From the NCBI GenBank assembly GCA_050996405.1, contig JBPCRW010000006.1, forward strand, positions 1 to 15,923: a stretch of DNA of 15,923 nt, in the 5' to 3' direction. Under the pieces are notes generated by a model. It had not been told where the DNA came from, did not search any database, and was given only the letters and a program-made list of their open reading frames with translations. This stretch comes from JBPCRW01 sp050996405. GTDB taxonomy: Bacteria; Acidobacteriota; Blastocatellia; Pyrinomonadales; Pyrinomonadaceae. A program made the position numbers and the translations under genes. Of this stretch, positions 7,733-14,707 are shown piece after piece. The number at the start of each line of letters is the position of its first letter. Within the stretch, counting starts at the first letter, position 1.

Positions 7733-8196
7733 CTATTTTCCTTTTACCGCTTGTTGATAACGGGCTAAAAGTTCCGGGTTATCAATCGAGCCGTGATGAT
7801 GGATTTGTTTCCATTCGCCGCCCGTCAGCTTAAAAATTCTGCTTGTTCTGATTGCCAAATCAATAACTGTTTCACCTATTTTCAATTCGCCGCGTTCTCT
7901 GCCGGTCACATAAAAAATATCTTCGGCTTGATGTAGACTGTAATCGTAAAATTCCACGCTAACTTGCGCTGGGCTATTGAAAATTTGTTCATAGACGGGT
8001 TTAATTTCTTCCCATCCGCGCTTGATTTTGCCGACCAGATTATCCATCACCGCTTCTTCGCTCTGCGCCCGGTTAAGCGTCATTTTTTCATATCCCGATT
8101 GTTAAAGGCATCATAAAAATCTGACAACGCTCGCAATTCCGGCGATAAATTTTCTCTGTTTTCGCGTCCCGTAACGGACATCTTCTCGATTCGCAT
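7733..8196 (-). pseudogene. SnoaL-like (NTF2-fold) protein split by a one-base frameshift
   Basis: Two overlapping frames together make one SnoaL/DUF4440-type protein. The first (8080-8196) reads M-R-I-E-K-M-S-V-T-G and on to LSPELRALSDFYDAFNNRDM, then K-K and stop. The second (7733-8083) continues M-T-L-N-R-A-Q-S-E-E-A-V-M-D-N and ends IRTSRIFKLTGGEWKQIHHH, GSIDNPELLARYQQA. The joint is a run of six A on the coding strand (8083-8088). One extra A would fuse the frames into a ~154-residue protein, and the split falls inside a conserved segment. The family has a cone-shaped fold used for small-molecule binding or isomerase/hydrolase activity; this member's role is unknown. It could be a real lesion, a sequencing slip, or be bypassed by slippage on the A run. 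The second frame alone has an ATGA overlap and could be translated, but it would lack the first helix. Confidence 0.75.
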
Positions 8197-8201
8197 AAAT
8201 T

Positions 8202-8267
8202 TTATTTTTTGCTGCTAGCTCGTCCTCCGCCCGTTATGATTGCGGCTTTTCCTTCTAGTTTCTTCAT
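8202..8267 (-). pseudogene. N-terminal remnant of a short-chain dehydrogenase/reductase (SDR)
   Basis: An ATG with AGAAGGGG ten to thirteen bases upstream begins MKKLEGKAAIITGGGR, the first strand and dinucleotide-binding glycines of an SDR (normally TGGGRGIG). After R16 the similarity stops at about 8220 and the frame ends five codons later (A-S-S-K-K, TAA). The break contains the palindrome GCTAGC (8214-8219). The rest of the enzyme, including the YxxxK active site, is absent here. The only other SDR piece in the window is the C-terminal remnant at 6687-6767. The gene would have been co-transcribed with the OYE gene, whose stop is 73 bases upstream. Confidence 0.78.
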
Positions 8268-8340
8268 TTTTATTTTTCCCCTTCTGATTTGTAATTTCGA
8301 TAAAACCGTTTTCAATGTCGTCCAAAATCGTTGCTGCGCT

Positions 8341-9420
8341 TTAAGCCGCCGATGCTCGCCCAAGCGTTGGATAATCGGTATATCCTTTCTCGCCCGTCGA
8401 ATAAAAGGATGAATCATTTAATTCGTTAAGCCACGCGTTTTCTCTAAATCTTTCCGGCAAATCTGGATTGGCAATAAACAATTTCCCATAAACAATTGCG
8501 TCGGCTTTATTTTCAGCCAGAAACTTTTCGCCCGATTCTCTGGTAAAACCGCCGTTGGCAAAATAAACTCCGTTATAAATCGAGCGCAATTTTTCGTGCC
8601 AGTTGATTCGCGTCTCCGGCGTTTCTTCAAAACCGATGTGCAGATAAGCCGGATTCTTTTTGTTTAATTTTTGCACGATAAACGGGTAAAATTCTTCCGC
8701 ATCCGCGTCCTGCATATCGTTAAAAGGCACAGACGGCGAAAGTTTTACGCCGAGCCGCTGCGAACCGATTGCGCCGGAAACTGCGTCAACAATTTCAAAT
8801 AAAAATCTGGCGCGGTTTTCAAACGAGCCGCCGTATTCGTCGGCGCGAAGATTTGTGTTTGTGCCGAGAAACTGGTGAATCAGATAACCGTTTGCCGCGT
8901 GCAGTTCCACGCCGTCAAAACCTGCGGCAATCGCGTTTTTCGCCGCGCTAGCAAAATCTCTGACGGTCTGTTTGATTTCAGGGGTGGTCATTTCGCGCGG
9001 CGTGACAAAATCTTTCATACCGTTATCTGTTTTATTTTTCCCGTTCGCTTTGACGGCGGAAGGTGCAACCGGCAGCGCGCCTTCCGGCAGAAAATCCGGC
9101 AGAGCGATGCGTCCGGTATGAAAAATTTGCATAAAAATTTTTCCGCCGTGAGCGTGAATCGCGCTCGCAACTTTACGCCAGCTTTCAATCTGCCCAGCGG
9201 TATAAATTCCCGGCGTGCGAACATACCCTTTCGCTATTGCTGAAACATTCGTCGCTTCCGTAATAATCAAGCCAGCCGAAGCGCGCTGCCGGTAATATTC
9301 CGTGACGATTTCAGACTGAACGCCCGCATCGTCGGCGCGGCTTCTGGTCATCGGTGCCATAATGATTCTATTTTTTAGTTCCAATTTTCCGATTTTTAAT
9401 TTGTCAAAAAGTTTCGTCAT
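8341..9420 (-). CDS. Old Yellow Enzyme family flavin oxidoreductase (NemA-like alkene reductase)
   Basis: The 359-residue protein is full length for FMN-dependent OYE/NEM reductases. The start (LFDKLKIGKLELKNRIIMAP) is followed by MTRSRAD, with T25 at the usual FMN-binding position. The substrate/hydride pair H174 and N177, with the proton donor Y179, is in VELHAANGYLIHQFL. It continues with NLRADEYGGSFENRARF, the late barrel strand YFANGGFTRE and DAIVYGKLFIANPDLPERF. It reduces activated C=C bonds such as enones, maleimides or nitro compounds using NADPH, in the cytoplasm. GGGA lies upstream of the ATG. It is the first enzyme gene after the ArsR regulator and is separated from it by a 24-base palindrome. 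Confidence 0.94.
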   Translation of the reverse strand: MTKLFDKLKIGKLELKNRIIMAPMTRSRADDAGVQSEIVTEYYRQRASAGLIITEATNVSAIAKGYVRTPGIYTAGQIESWRKVASAIHAHGGKIFMQIFHTGRIALPDFLPEGALPVAPSAVKANGKNKTDNGMKDFVTPREMTTPEIKQTVRDFASAAKNAIAAGFDGVELHAANGYLIHQFLGTNTNLRADEYGGSFENRARFLFEIVDAVSGAIGSQRLGVKLSPSVPFNDMQDADAEEFYPFIVQKLNKKNPAYLHIGFEETPETRINWHEKLRSIYNGVYFANGGFTRESGEKFLAENKADAIVYGKLFIANPDLPERFRENAWLNELNDSSFYSTGEKGYTDYPTLGRASAA

Positions 9421-9523
9421 TTTAATTTTTCCCTGATGTTTGTTTAAAGCCAGCTATTTTGCTTCTTCCGCTATTGTGTTTTGCCCCATTGCTATCAACC
9501 AATTTCCTTAATTTGATGTAACT

Positions 9524-9547
9524 GCATATACACAAATATCTATATGC
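9524..9547. promoter_or_regulatory. 24-base inverted repeat between arsR-type gene and OYE gene (candidate operator)
   Basis: GCATATA (9524-9530) and its exact inverse TATATGC (9541-9547) flank ten bases. The site sits between the end of the ArsR gene and the start of the OYE gene. A leftward promoter controlled by the adjacent ArsR-type repressor would be expected there. A similar ATATAGAT string occurs on the minus strand in the arsR upstream region. Confidence 0.5.
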
Positions 9548-9569
9548 ACAACGTAAAAATTTGCAATAA

Positions 9570-9872
9570 TTATCTTCTCGCCTTCGTTTGCGATAGCCCC
9601 AAACGGCGTTGCAGTTCGGCAATGTATTCATTCATCACTTCCGTTTTGATTGACCAGAATCTAAATTGTCCTTCGCTGCGCGGCTCAAGCAATCCGGCTT
9701 CGGTCAATTCCTTCAAATGATGCGAAACGGTCGCCTGCGCCACCGGCATTTTTTCGCACACTTGACCGCAGCACAATCCGTCCACGCTTCCCTTCGTAAT
9801 CGTTTGAAAAATCTCGAAACGCCGCGGGTCGGCAAGTGCTCTGGCTATTTTTTGAAACTGCCGGTCATCCAT
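9570..9872 (-). CDS. ArsR-family winged-helix repressor
   Basis: From the ATG at 9870-9872 this is a 100-residue protein starting MDDRQFQKIARALADPRRFE. The frame stays open 24 codons further upstream, but that extra part does not look like the family, so I chose the shorter start. The winged helix is plain: CGQVCEKMPVAQATVSHHLK as the recognition region, then ELTEAGLLEPRSEGQFRFWS as the wing. Cys residues (GLCCGQVCEKM) are present near the position where some ArsR proteins bind thiophilic ligands, so a metal, metalloid or electrophile sensor is possible. It probably represses itself and the redox genes to its left. An inverted repeat just upstream of the ATG supports autoregulation. Confidence 0.85.
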   Translation of the reverse strand: MDDRQFQKIARALADPRRFEIFQTITKGSVDGLCCGQVCEKMPVAQATVSHHLKELTEAGLLEPRSEGQFRFWSIKTEVMNEYIAELQRRLGLSQTKARR

Positions 9873-9880
9873 AACAATAA

Positions 9881-9900
9881 AGATACATTGACAGGCATCT
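9881..9900. promoter_or_regulatory. Imperfect palindrome just upstream of the ArsR start (candidate operator)
   Basis: AGATAC (9881-9886) is matched by the inverse of GCATCT (9895-9900), with one mismatch across eight bases. It lies 9-28 bases before the ATG, where a bound repressor would block transcription or initiation. It resembles the downstream palindrome only in part (shared ATATAGAT on the minus strand). Confidence 0.35.
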
Positions 9901-10027
9901 ATATACGTTGTCAATGGTTCAACGGTTTGTCGAGCGTTATGCATGACCGGATAGCAGAACTAAATAGCAGTGCCGCGTGTGGCATTTCTGCCTTTGACAG
10001 CAAGTTTCAAAACTCTCTTATATATCA

Positions 10028-10327
10028 TTACTTTTCCTGCACGTAATAAATATAATCAACATGCGGCGGCTCGATTTTTTGGTCGTGCAGCCGAAGGCAA
10101 ATCTGCGCCCGGTGCAAAATCGAATGATAATTAAGTTGCAGCACGACATCCCGCAGACGGTTCACGCCTTCGGGTTCGTCCGGCATCGGAGCAAAATGGA
10201 TTTGACGGTCGAGGTCTTTATCCTCCAAATTAGACAAAAATTTCAACCAATCGTGTTTGCTAATTTTGATTTGTGGCGTTGATGATATTTTGATTTTACA
10301 AGCAATCAGTTTTTCCGCAATAGCCAC
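10028..10327 (-). pseudogene. DinB-family protein, N-terminally truncated
   Basis: The last ~60 residues resemble the C-terminal half of DinB/YfiT four-helix proteins (NRLRDVVLQLNYHSILHRAQ, then ICLRLHDQKIEPPHVDYIYY). Family members have about 150 residues; only about 99 codons are open here, and the first metal-binding helix is missing. The GTG-like first codon at 10325-10327 has no ribosome site, and no matching N-terminal part was found in the 54 bases before the next gene. DinB proteins are putative metal-dependent thiol transferases. I treat this as a remnant; a short functional variant cannot be excluded. Confidence 0.6.
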
Positions 10328-10381
10328 TTTCTGACAAAAAGCCAGTCCGTTTTAAATTAAGGATTACCAATAAATTATTCT

Positions 10382-11014
10382 TTAGTAGGCGATTCCGATT
10401 GCTTTTCGATACGTTTCTTGATCGGTCAGATGATTAACAATAAAATCGGCAACATCCGCCCGCGAAATTGACGTGCCGCCAACCACCGTTTCGGGTTCAG
10501 CGCGGTATTTTCCGGTGCGCTTACCGTGCGTCAGCCGGGTCGGACGCACTATTGTCCAATCGAGATTACTTTTGCGAAGAACCGTTTCCATTCGCATCAA
10601 ATCTTCGTAGGTGTAACGTAAAATTTTTTGAATGATATATTTTTGGACAAGGCGAATAAGAAAGGTTTGGCGCGGTTTATTGACGTAACCGCTCGCGCCG
10701 ACGGCAATAATTCTTTTAATCTGACAAGACTGCATCGCCTTGACGATATTGGTCATTCCCTCGGAATAAAAGGCGGTCGGCTCTTTGGCGTTGCTCATCC
10801 CGATTGCTGAGACAATTAATTCCGTCCCCAATACCGCCTTTTCAATTGATTTCTCATCCGATACGTCCCCGGCGCGTGTTTCAAGCCGTTCGTGGGTTGT
10901 TGAAATCGCTTTCGGGTTTCGCGCCACGACGATTACCTTATCACCGTTTTCCAAACATTGTTCCACGACTTTTCGTCCGACGCTGCCTGTCCCGCCGATA
11001 ATTGCTATTTTCAT
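10382..11014 (-). CDS. NAD(P)-binding epimerase-like protein (NmrA/atypical SDR)
   Basis: The 210-residue protein begins MKIAIIGGTGSVGRKVVEQC, an extended-type GxxGxxG dinucleotide site at residues 7-13. It goes on with VVARNPKAI (the Arg suggests NADPH), AGDVSDEKSIEKAVLG, ELIVSAIGMSN and RIIAVGASGYV, and ends with DWTIVRPTRLTHG and SRADVADFIVNHL. This matches NAD(P)H-binding proteins of the NmrA/YwnB type, which may be redox sensors or reductases; the substrate is unknown. GGAAG lies upstream of the ATG. It is divergent from the TetR gene across 158 bases, the usual arrangement for a target and its regulator. Confidence 0.88.
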   Translation of the reverse strand: MKIAIIGGTGSVGRKVVEQCLENGDKVIVVARNPKAISTTHERLETRAGDVSDEKSIEKAVLGTELIVSAIGMSNAKEPTAFYSEGMTNIVKAMQSCQIKRIIAVGASGYVNKPRQTFLIRLVQKYIIQKILRYTYEDLMRMETVLRKSNLDWTIVRPTRLTHGKRTGKYRAEPETVVGGTSISRADVADFIVNHLTDQETYRKAIGIAY

Positions 11015-11060
11015 AAACTATCTTCCATTTCTAAGTCTTCAATAACCAATACACAACTTA

Positions 11061-11081
11061 TTTCGTTTACAATTGTCGAAA
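11061..11081. promoter_or_regulatory. Palindrome in the divergent promoter region (candidate TetR operator 1)
   Basis: TTTCG (11061-11065) and CGAAA (11077-11081) frame the 8-base palindrome ACAATTGT (11069-11076). It is closer to the NAD(P)-binding gene, 47-67 bases upstream of its start. The two palindromes are not centred on one point, so the outer pair may be incidental. Confidence 0.3.
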
Positions 11082-11138
11082 ATAAATTTTCTGTTCGTTA
11101 AAGAGTATCATATTCAATATATCTAACTTTATCTAATA

Positions 11139-11152
11139 GACAATCGTTTGTC
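11139..11152. promoter_or_regulatory. Perfect inverted repeat upstream of the TetR start (candidate TetR operator 2)
   Basis: GACAA (11139-11143), four bases, then TTGTC (11148-11152) form a perfect 14-base palindrome ending 20 bases before the TetR ATG. Its position fits an autoregulatory site for the TetR protein. Confidence 0.45.
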
Positions 11153-11172
11153 AAAACGCTTAAACTAAAAAG

Positions 11173-11790
11173 ATGACCGAATCAGAGAAGCGTTCATATC
11201 AATCTGCGACCAGGCAGCGGCAAGCCGACGAAACGCGCCAAAGAATTATGGATGCCGCCCGCAAACTCTTTTTAGAAAATGGCTATGCCGCGACGACGAT
11301 TGATTCGATTGCCTCCGAAGCCGGAGTTGCGGCTCAAACCGTCTATGCCGCATTTCGTTCCAAACAGGGAATTTTAACCGGGATAATCGTGCGGGCAAGA
11401 TTTGGAGCTGACTACGAGGAAATCGTCAAAGAAGTCCGAACCGCCACCGATCCTCGGAAACTTCTTCAGCTGACTGCCAAAATCGCCCGCCAGATTTATG
11501 ACTCCGAGCGCGCCGAGTATCAATTATTAAGAGCCGTTCCCGAAATAGCCGAACAGGAACGGCAGCTTGAATGTCGCCGGTTTGAGGCATTAAAACCTAA
11601 TATCAAGATGCTGGAAAATTCCGGGCGGCTCAACAAAAAACTTAAAAAAAATAAAGCGCATGACATTTTATGGACGCTGACGGGACGCGATATTTTTCAT
11701 ATGCTGGTGATTGAACGCGACTGGCAATCAAATAAATATGAGAAATGGCTGGCAGAAACTCTAATTTCATGCTTGCTTGAAACTGAATAA
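11173..11790 (+). CDS. TetR-family transcriptional regulator
   Basis: The 205-residue protein has the family's N-terminal HTH at about 20-70 (DETRQRIMDAARKLFLENGY, then AATTIDSIASEAGVAAQTVY, AAFRSKQGIL). A C-terminal all-helical ligand domain follows that I cannot assign to a ligand. It is a cytoplasmic dimeric repressor. The divergent NAD(P)-binding gene is the most likely target, with the palindromes between them as candidate sites. The ATG lacks an obvious ribosome site. The gene ends 19 bases before the left inverted repeat of the IS701-like element, so the insertion lies just beyond the coding region and leaves it intact. Confidence 0.92.
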   Translation: MTESEKRSYQSATRQRQADETRQRIMDAARKLFLENGYAATTIDSIASEAGVAAQTVYAAFRSKQGILTGIIVRARFGADYEEIVKEVRTATDPRKLLQLTAKIARQIYDSERAEYQLLRAVPEIAEQERQLECRRFEALKPNIKMLENSGRLNKKLKKNKAHDILWTLTGRDIFHMLVIERDWQSNKYEKWLAETLISCLLETE

Positions 11791-11809
11791 CTCTTATTGT
11801 TTATAAATG

Positions 11810-12836
11810 AGGACTTACGCAGTTGGAAGGAGCAATAACGCGGATTCGACAAGTATGCTCGGACGGCATCTCGAATAATACTGGTTTTAGCTTCGATCCA
11901 ACTCGTCTTTTCTCGATAACAATGACTCTCCAGCCGCACAAATGCTCGAATGCACAAACCGATGTGGTTCAACACGGGGCGAAGCCTTCGGCATTGCGCG
12001 CGTTCAATCAAACACTGTTGTTTCAACGCCCGATGATACATTTCAATGCGCCACGCTGACTTTGCAAAATCTTCTCGTTCCGCCTCGCTCATTCGGTCAA
12101 GGCTGGTTGCCCAGTATTCCGCCGTGCCGACGGCGAGCGCGGACGCGGAACACTTTAATTTCTCCAAATCCTTTGAGCCAGCAAACTGTGCCGTCCCCGC
12201 CGCACAGTCCGGCTTCGGAAACGGCTTGCAATCCGCCTTTGTTGACTCTGATTTGCCGGTTCACTTTGAGCCGCGTCAAAAAATGCCAGCCCAAAGAACG
12301 ACAGAGTTTCAGGTTTTCAACCGAAGAATACCAACCGCTCGAAACAAACCAGTTCAGACTGAAAACCGCGCTCAAAGGCTTCAAGCAGCATCCGGCAAAA
12401 TGATCGTTTTTCGTTTTCCCGTCGCGGTCACGTGTCAAATACGCGGTAATCTACCGGCACGCACCGCTCGCCGTTTGTCCAGAGCAAAGTAATCAAATTA
12501 ATTCCATTGACGACTTCTTTTTGCTTGCCCGACCAATGCCGATAAACCAGAGCGTTTCTCTCCGAATATGGCTTCTCCAAAGTCGAATCATCCAGAACAA
12601 GGATGCCGCTCTCGAAATCAATCTGCGTTCTCGCTTCCTTCCAGAGCGTTTCCGCATCGGGTTCAAGACGCGCCAGCAAGCGAGTAAAAGCATCGTGTGC
12701 GGGAGCGTCTTTGCTTCTCGGCTGAACGCGCTTGGCTTCGGTGGCAGTGATAAAGTTAATGTAATCTTCGTCAGTTACTTTTTTGGCGGATTCATTCTTT
12801 ATTTTTATCAAATAACTCTTCAACTGCGTAAGTCCT
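11810..12836 (-). mobile_element. IS701-like insertion sequence, decayed
   Basis: A 16-base perfect inverted repeat defines the ends: AGGACTTACGCAGTTG at 11810-11825 and its inverse at 12821-12836. The 1027-base interior holds one transposase gene broken in several frames. The flanks are AT-rich and share TTATAA near both sides, but I see no clean target duplication. It lies 19 bases after the TetR gene and 87 bases before the next IS. Those 87 bases show nothing recognisable. Confidence 0.88.
11823..12823 (-). pseudogene. IS701-like DDE transposase, multiply frameshifted
   Basis: The gene is readable in pieces across three frames. Piece 1 (12428-12823) has the DAPAHDAFTRLL region, the first catalytic Asp in ILVLDDSTLEKPYSE, and HWSGK, GINLITLLWTNG. 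It ends after VPVDYRVFDT, where a stop replaces the continuing frame. Piece 2 (12097-12438) has DGKTKNDHF, WYSSVENLKLCRSLGWHFLT and GFGEIKVFRV. Part of it (MLLEAFERGF) is readable only in another frame, so two compensating indels lie near 12350-12400. The usual Asp before WYSS is missing (FVSSGWYSS). Piece 3 (to about 11823) has EYWATSLDRMSEAER, the catalytic Glu in WRIEMYHRALKQ, and TSIIRDAVRAYLSNP. This frame has no stop before the IS end and runs on into the tetR antisense strand. The first usable codon inside the element is a TTG at 12821-12823. Confidence 0.88.
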
Positions 12837-12923
12837 GTTATAATTATGCGTCCAAGTTCTGAAATTATTGAGCGAATCACTTCTACTTGGGTTTGTGTGG
12901 TTAGATTGTGAAGACTTTTTATA

Positions 12924-13921
12924 TTAACGTCAGTTCGGGATAAGAACTAATAAACGAAACTCGGCACGAGGTCTTTGAAATTCAGATTCAATGACGGTTT
13001 CTTCTCGCGCCACGAGTAAGCAATCAGCCCCTATGCGATATTACCTAAGTAATTCCAAACGGAGCGATGCCGCGAGTGTTCGATGTTCGAGATATTCTTT
13101 AACTGGTCATTGACCGTTTCAATGATTGACCGCTTCCGCAGCAGTAATTTATCTTCGAGTTCAACGAATTGATTTTTCATATTTGAGTGCGGTTTGGTAA
13201 TCAGCCGCAAGTCGCACTCCATCAGTTTGGCAAACAAATCCTTCGACAGATAACCTTTATCGCCGATGAGTTTGTCCCACAAATCCTGCGTAATCCAATC
13301 TGACGGTTGCCGTTCATCAACATTGGCAGCCGTCAGGTAAAAGCCGAGAATCTCGCCGCGCTCGTTGATTGCCAAATGCAGTTTGAAGCCGTAATACTAG
13401 CCCGTTGATGACTTATCTCTGGCGGCACTGCCGCGAAAAGTGCGGTGCTGCGGTATCCGCAAATTATGACAAACCTTCAAACTCGTCGCATCAATAATTG
13501 AAACGCCCGCGCAATCACCGCGTTTCATCAATAGATAAAAACAACGGCATCACGCATCGCGCCTGTAACTCGACAAAGCGGTTGTAACTGACGAGCGAGC
13601 GAAAATCCCGATAATGACGGCGCACAATTTCCTGCAAGTAAAACGCTTTCAAATTCTTATAGCCCGATTGATGATACAACACCAGAATCGTCATTACTTC
13701 TGCCTGACTCAATCTGGGCGGGCGATGGCAGTGACGCTTGCCGCTCCTCAACTGGTGAGTGCGCCAAACTTTCTCAAAGACCTTGCAGAAGTCGTCAATC
13801 TCACAAAAAAGTGATAAAATGTCCATTGATGGAAATCTCCTTTCAAACAGTTGTTTTCTGATAAATTCATTTTACTTGAAATGGAGATTTTCCATCATCT
13901 CTTATCCCGAACTGACGTTAA
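12924..13921 (-). mobile_element. IS982-family insertion sequence, decayed
   Basis: A perfect 22-base inverted repeat marks the ends, 12924-12945 and 13900-13921; its core is ACGTCAGTTCGGGATAAGA on the left. The 998-base length is typical of IS982 elements. The single transposase gene has one frameshift and two stop codons. I found no direct repeat outside the ends. The perfect repeats beside a ruined gene suggest that the ends could still be mobilised by a related transposase elsewhere. Confidence 0.88.
12947..13826 (-). pseudogene. IS982-family transposase with a frameshift and two TAG codons
   Basis: The start ATG at 13824-13826 has GGAG upstream. Readable blocks in order are LSLFCEIDDFCKVFEKVW, LSQAEVMTILVLYHQSGYKN, SLVSYNRFVELQ, then the first Asp in VSIIDATSLKVCHN. 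GFKLHLAINERGEILGFYLT follows, with the second Asp in LIGDKGYLSKDLF. The last blocks are KLLLRKRSIIETVNDQLKNI (catalytic Glu) and SNIEHSRHRS. An extra T in a run (13537-13541 on the plus strand as A) breaks the frame after M-P-L-F-L. A TAG at 13397-13399 sits where Trp is usual (before YYGFKLH), and a second TAG is at 13031-13033. Past it the frame continues GLIAYSWREKKPSLNLNF to a TAG at 12947-12949. This is a clear IS982 family pseudogene. Confidence 0.9.
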
Positions 13922-13952
13922 CTTACCAAAATCAGATGAGCAGCTTAAATCA

Positions 13953-14134
13953 CTATTTCTTGTACACTGGGTAATGGAGGGTGATCCAATCTTCGACTAA
14001 GGTTTGAAATTCATGCGCTTTTCCAATAGCTCTTTGGCTTCGGTTTCCGTTACTATTTCTGCTGCATCATATTCCTGGCGGCTGGTGGCGTATCTTTGCA
14101 CTGTCCGATTCGCCAGCAAACTCTTCCAATTCAT
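13953..14134 (-). pseudogene. HEPN-type toxin remnant of an MNT/HEPN pair, core deleted
   Basis: This small frame was found by reading, with ATG at 14132-14134 and AGGAG seven bases upstream. It starts MNWKSLLANRTVQRYATSRQ-E, the usual N-terminus of HEPN partners of MNT proteins, then passes directly to YDAAEIVTETEAKELLEK, which resembles the C-terminal part of the same family. The roughly 80-residue helical core between them, including the catalytic Arg-containing motif, is missing. After FKP a TAG (13997-13999) ends the frame. A one-base shift recovers the expected tail L-V-E-D-W-I-T-L-H-Y-P, ending with TAG at 13953-13955. The partner lies 12 bases upstream. Known HEPN toxins are RNases or, in related pairs, targets of AMPylation. 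This one cannot be active. The family match is from memory. Confidence 0.65.
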
Positions 14135-14146
14135 TCGCGTCTCCTA

Positions 14147-14707
14147 TTAAAATATTTTTTCTTTTTTCAGAATGTTTGTCAAAAAATGGTTTCCGTCGCG
14201 CACTTTTTTGGCGAACTCACCCAAACTGTAACAAGTTACGTCGATTTCTCTGTTAAATTTGTTTTCCAGCACCCGCAGAATTGACGACAGTTCCGACAAG
14301 CCTGCCTGACCGATGACCATCAAATCAATGTCGCTTAAGATATGATCTTCTTTTCGCGCCACTGAGCCGTAAATAAAAACGTAATTTATCTTGCCCGCCA
14401 GCGGCTGAAGTGCTTCTTTCAAACTTGCATTTACCACAAGGGTTTGGGTGACTAATTCGCTTAGCGGCACAAAAATTGGCGAATCAGTTTCGGCTTGAAA
14501 ATACAAACGATTCCCATCGCGTCGCTGTCACAAAATTCCGCTCGAGGTCAGTGATTTAACCTCTCTTTGGAGGCTTGAGGGAGTCACTCCGATGAAAGCG
14601 GCGAGTTCGCTCAAAAACCACCAACGCTCGGGTTGCCCGTAGGTGGCGGCGAGAATCCTTTGGCGAACTTTTGGAAACAGCGCGTTAATCGGATTACTTT
14701 TACGCAT
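14147..14707 (-). pseudogene. Winged-helix + MNT nucleotidyltransferase (antitoxin-type) with an in-frame TGA
   Basis: From the ATG at 14705-14707 the first 59 codons form a winged helix (NALFPKVRQRILAATYGQPE, then WWFLSELAAFIGVTPSSLQR, EVKSLTSSGIL). A TGA at 14528-14530 follows, and the same frame continues QRRDGNRLYFQAETDSPIF. The minimal nucleotidyltransferase core has YGSVARKEDHILSDIDLMVI, the GSxxxR and DxD active-site pattern with D-I-D. TGA differs from CGA (Arg) by one base, and an Arg fits the wing there. The full product would be 186 residues. In known MNT/HEPN pairs the MNT protein AMPylates the HEPN toxin and the wHTH may autoregulate. The frame is otherwise undamaged, so the nonsense change looks recent. 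Confidence 0.78.

Noticed and set aside
8202..8417. A 71-codon minus-strand frame read as one protein
   Set aside because: Its first 50 residues are out-of-frame OYE tail and spacer. Only the last 21 codons, from the ATG at 8265-8267, are the SDR remnant.
9873..9944. A 24-codon N-terminal extension of the ArsR gene
   Set aside because: The extension does not resemble the family and would place the candidate operator inside the coding region. The ATG at 9870-9872 gives a typical ArsR start.
9967..9991. Hairpin GCAG-TGCC ... GGCA-TTT-CTGC between the DinB remnant and arsR
   Set aside because: The stem has a three-base bulge and no adjacent T run in either direction, so a terminator call is not supported.
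11697..11822. Extension of the IS701-like transposase frame past the IS end
   Set aside because: The frame simply lacks a stop before the inverted repeat and runs antisense into the tetR gene.
954..14530. Stop-codon recoding as an explanation for interrupted genes
   Set aside because: The interruptions use TAA (954), TAG (13031, 13397) and TGA (14528), and coexist with frameshifts and deletions. Intact genes in the window use all three as normal stops, so decay is the simpler reading.
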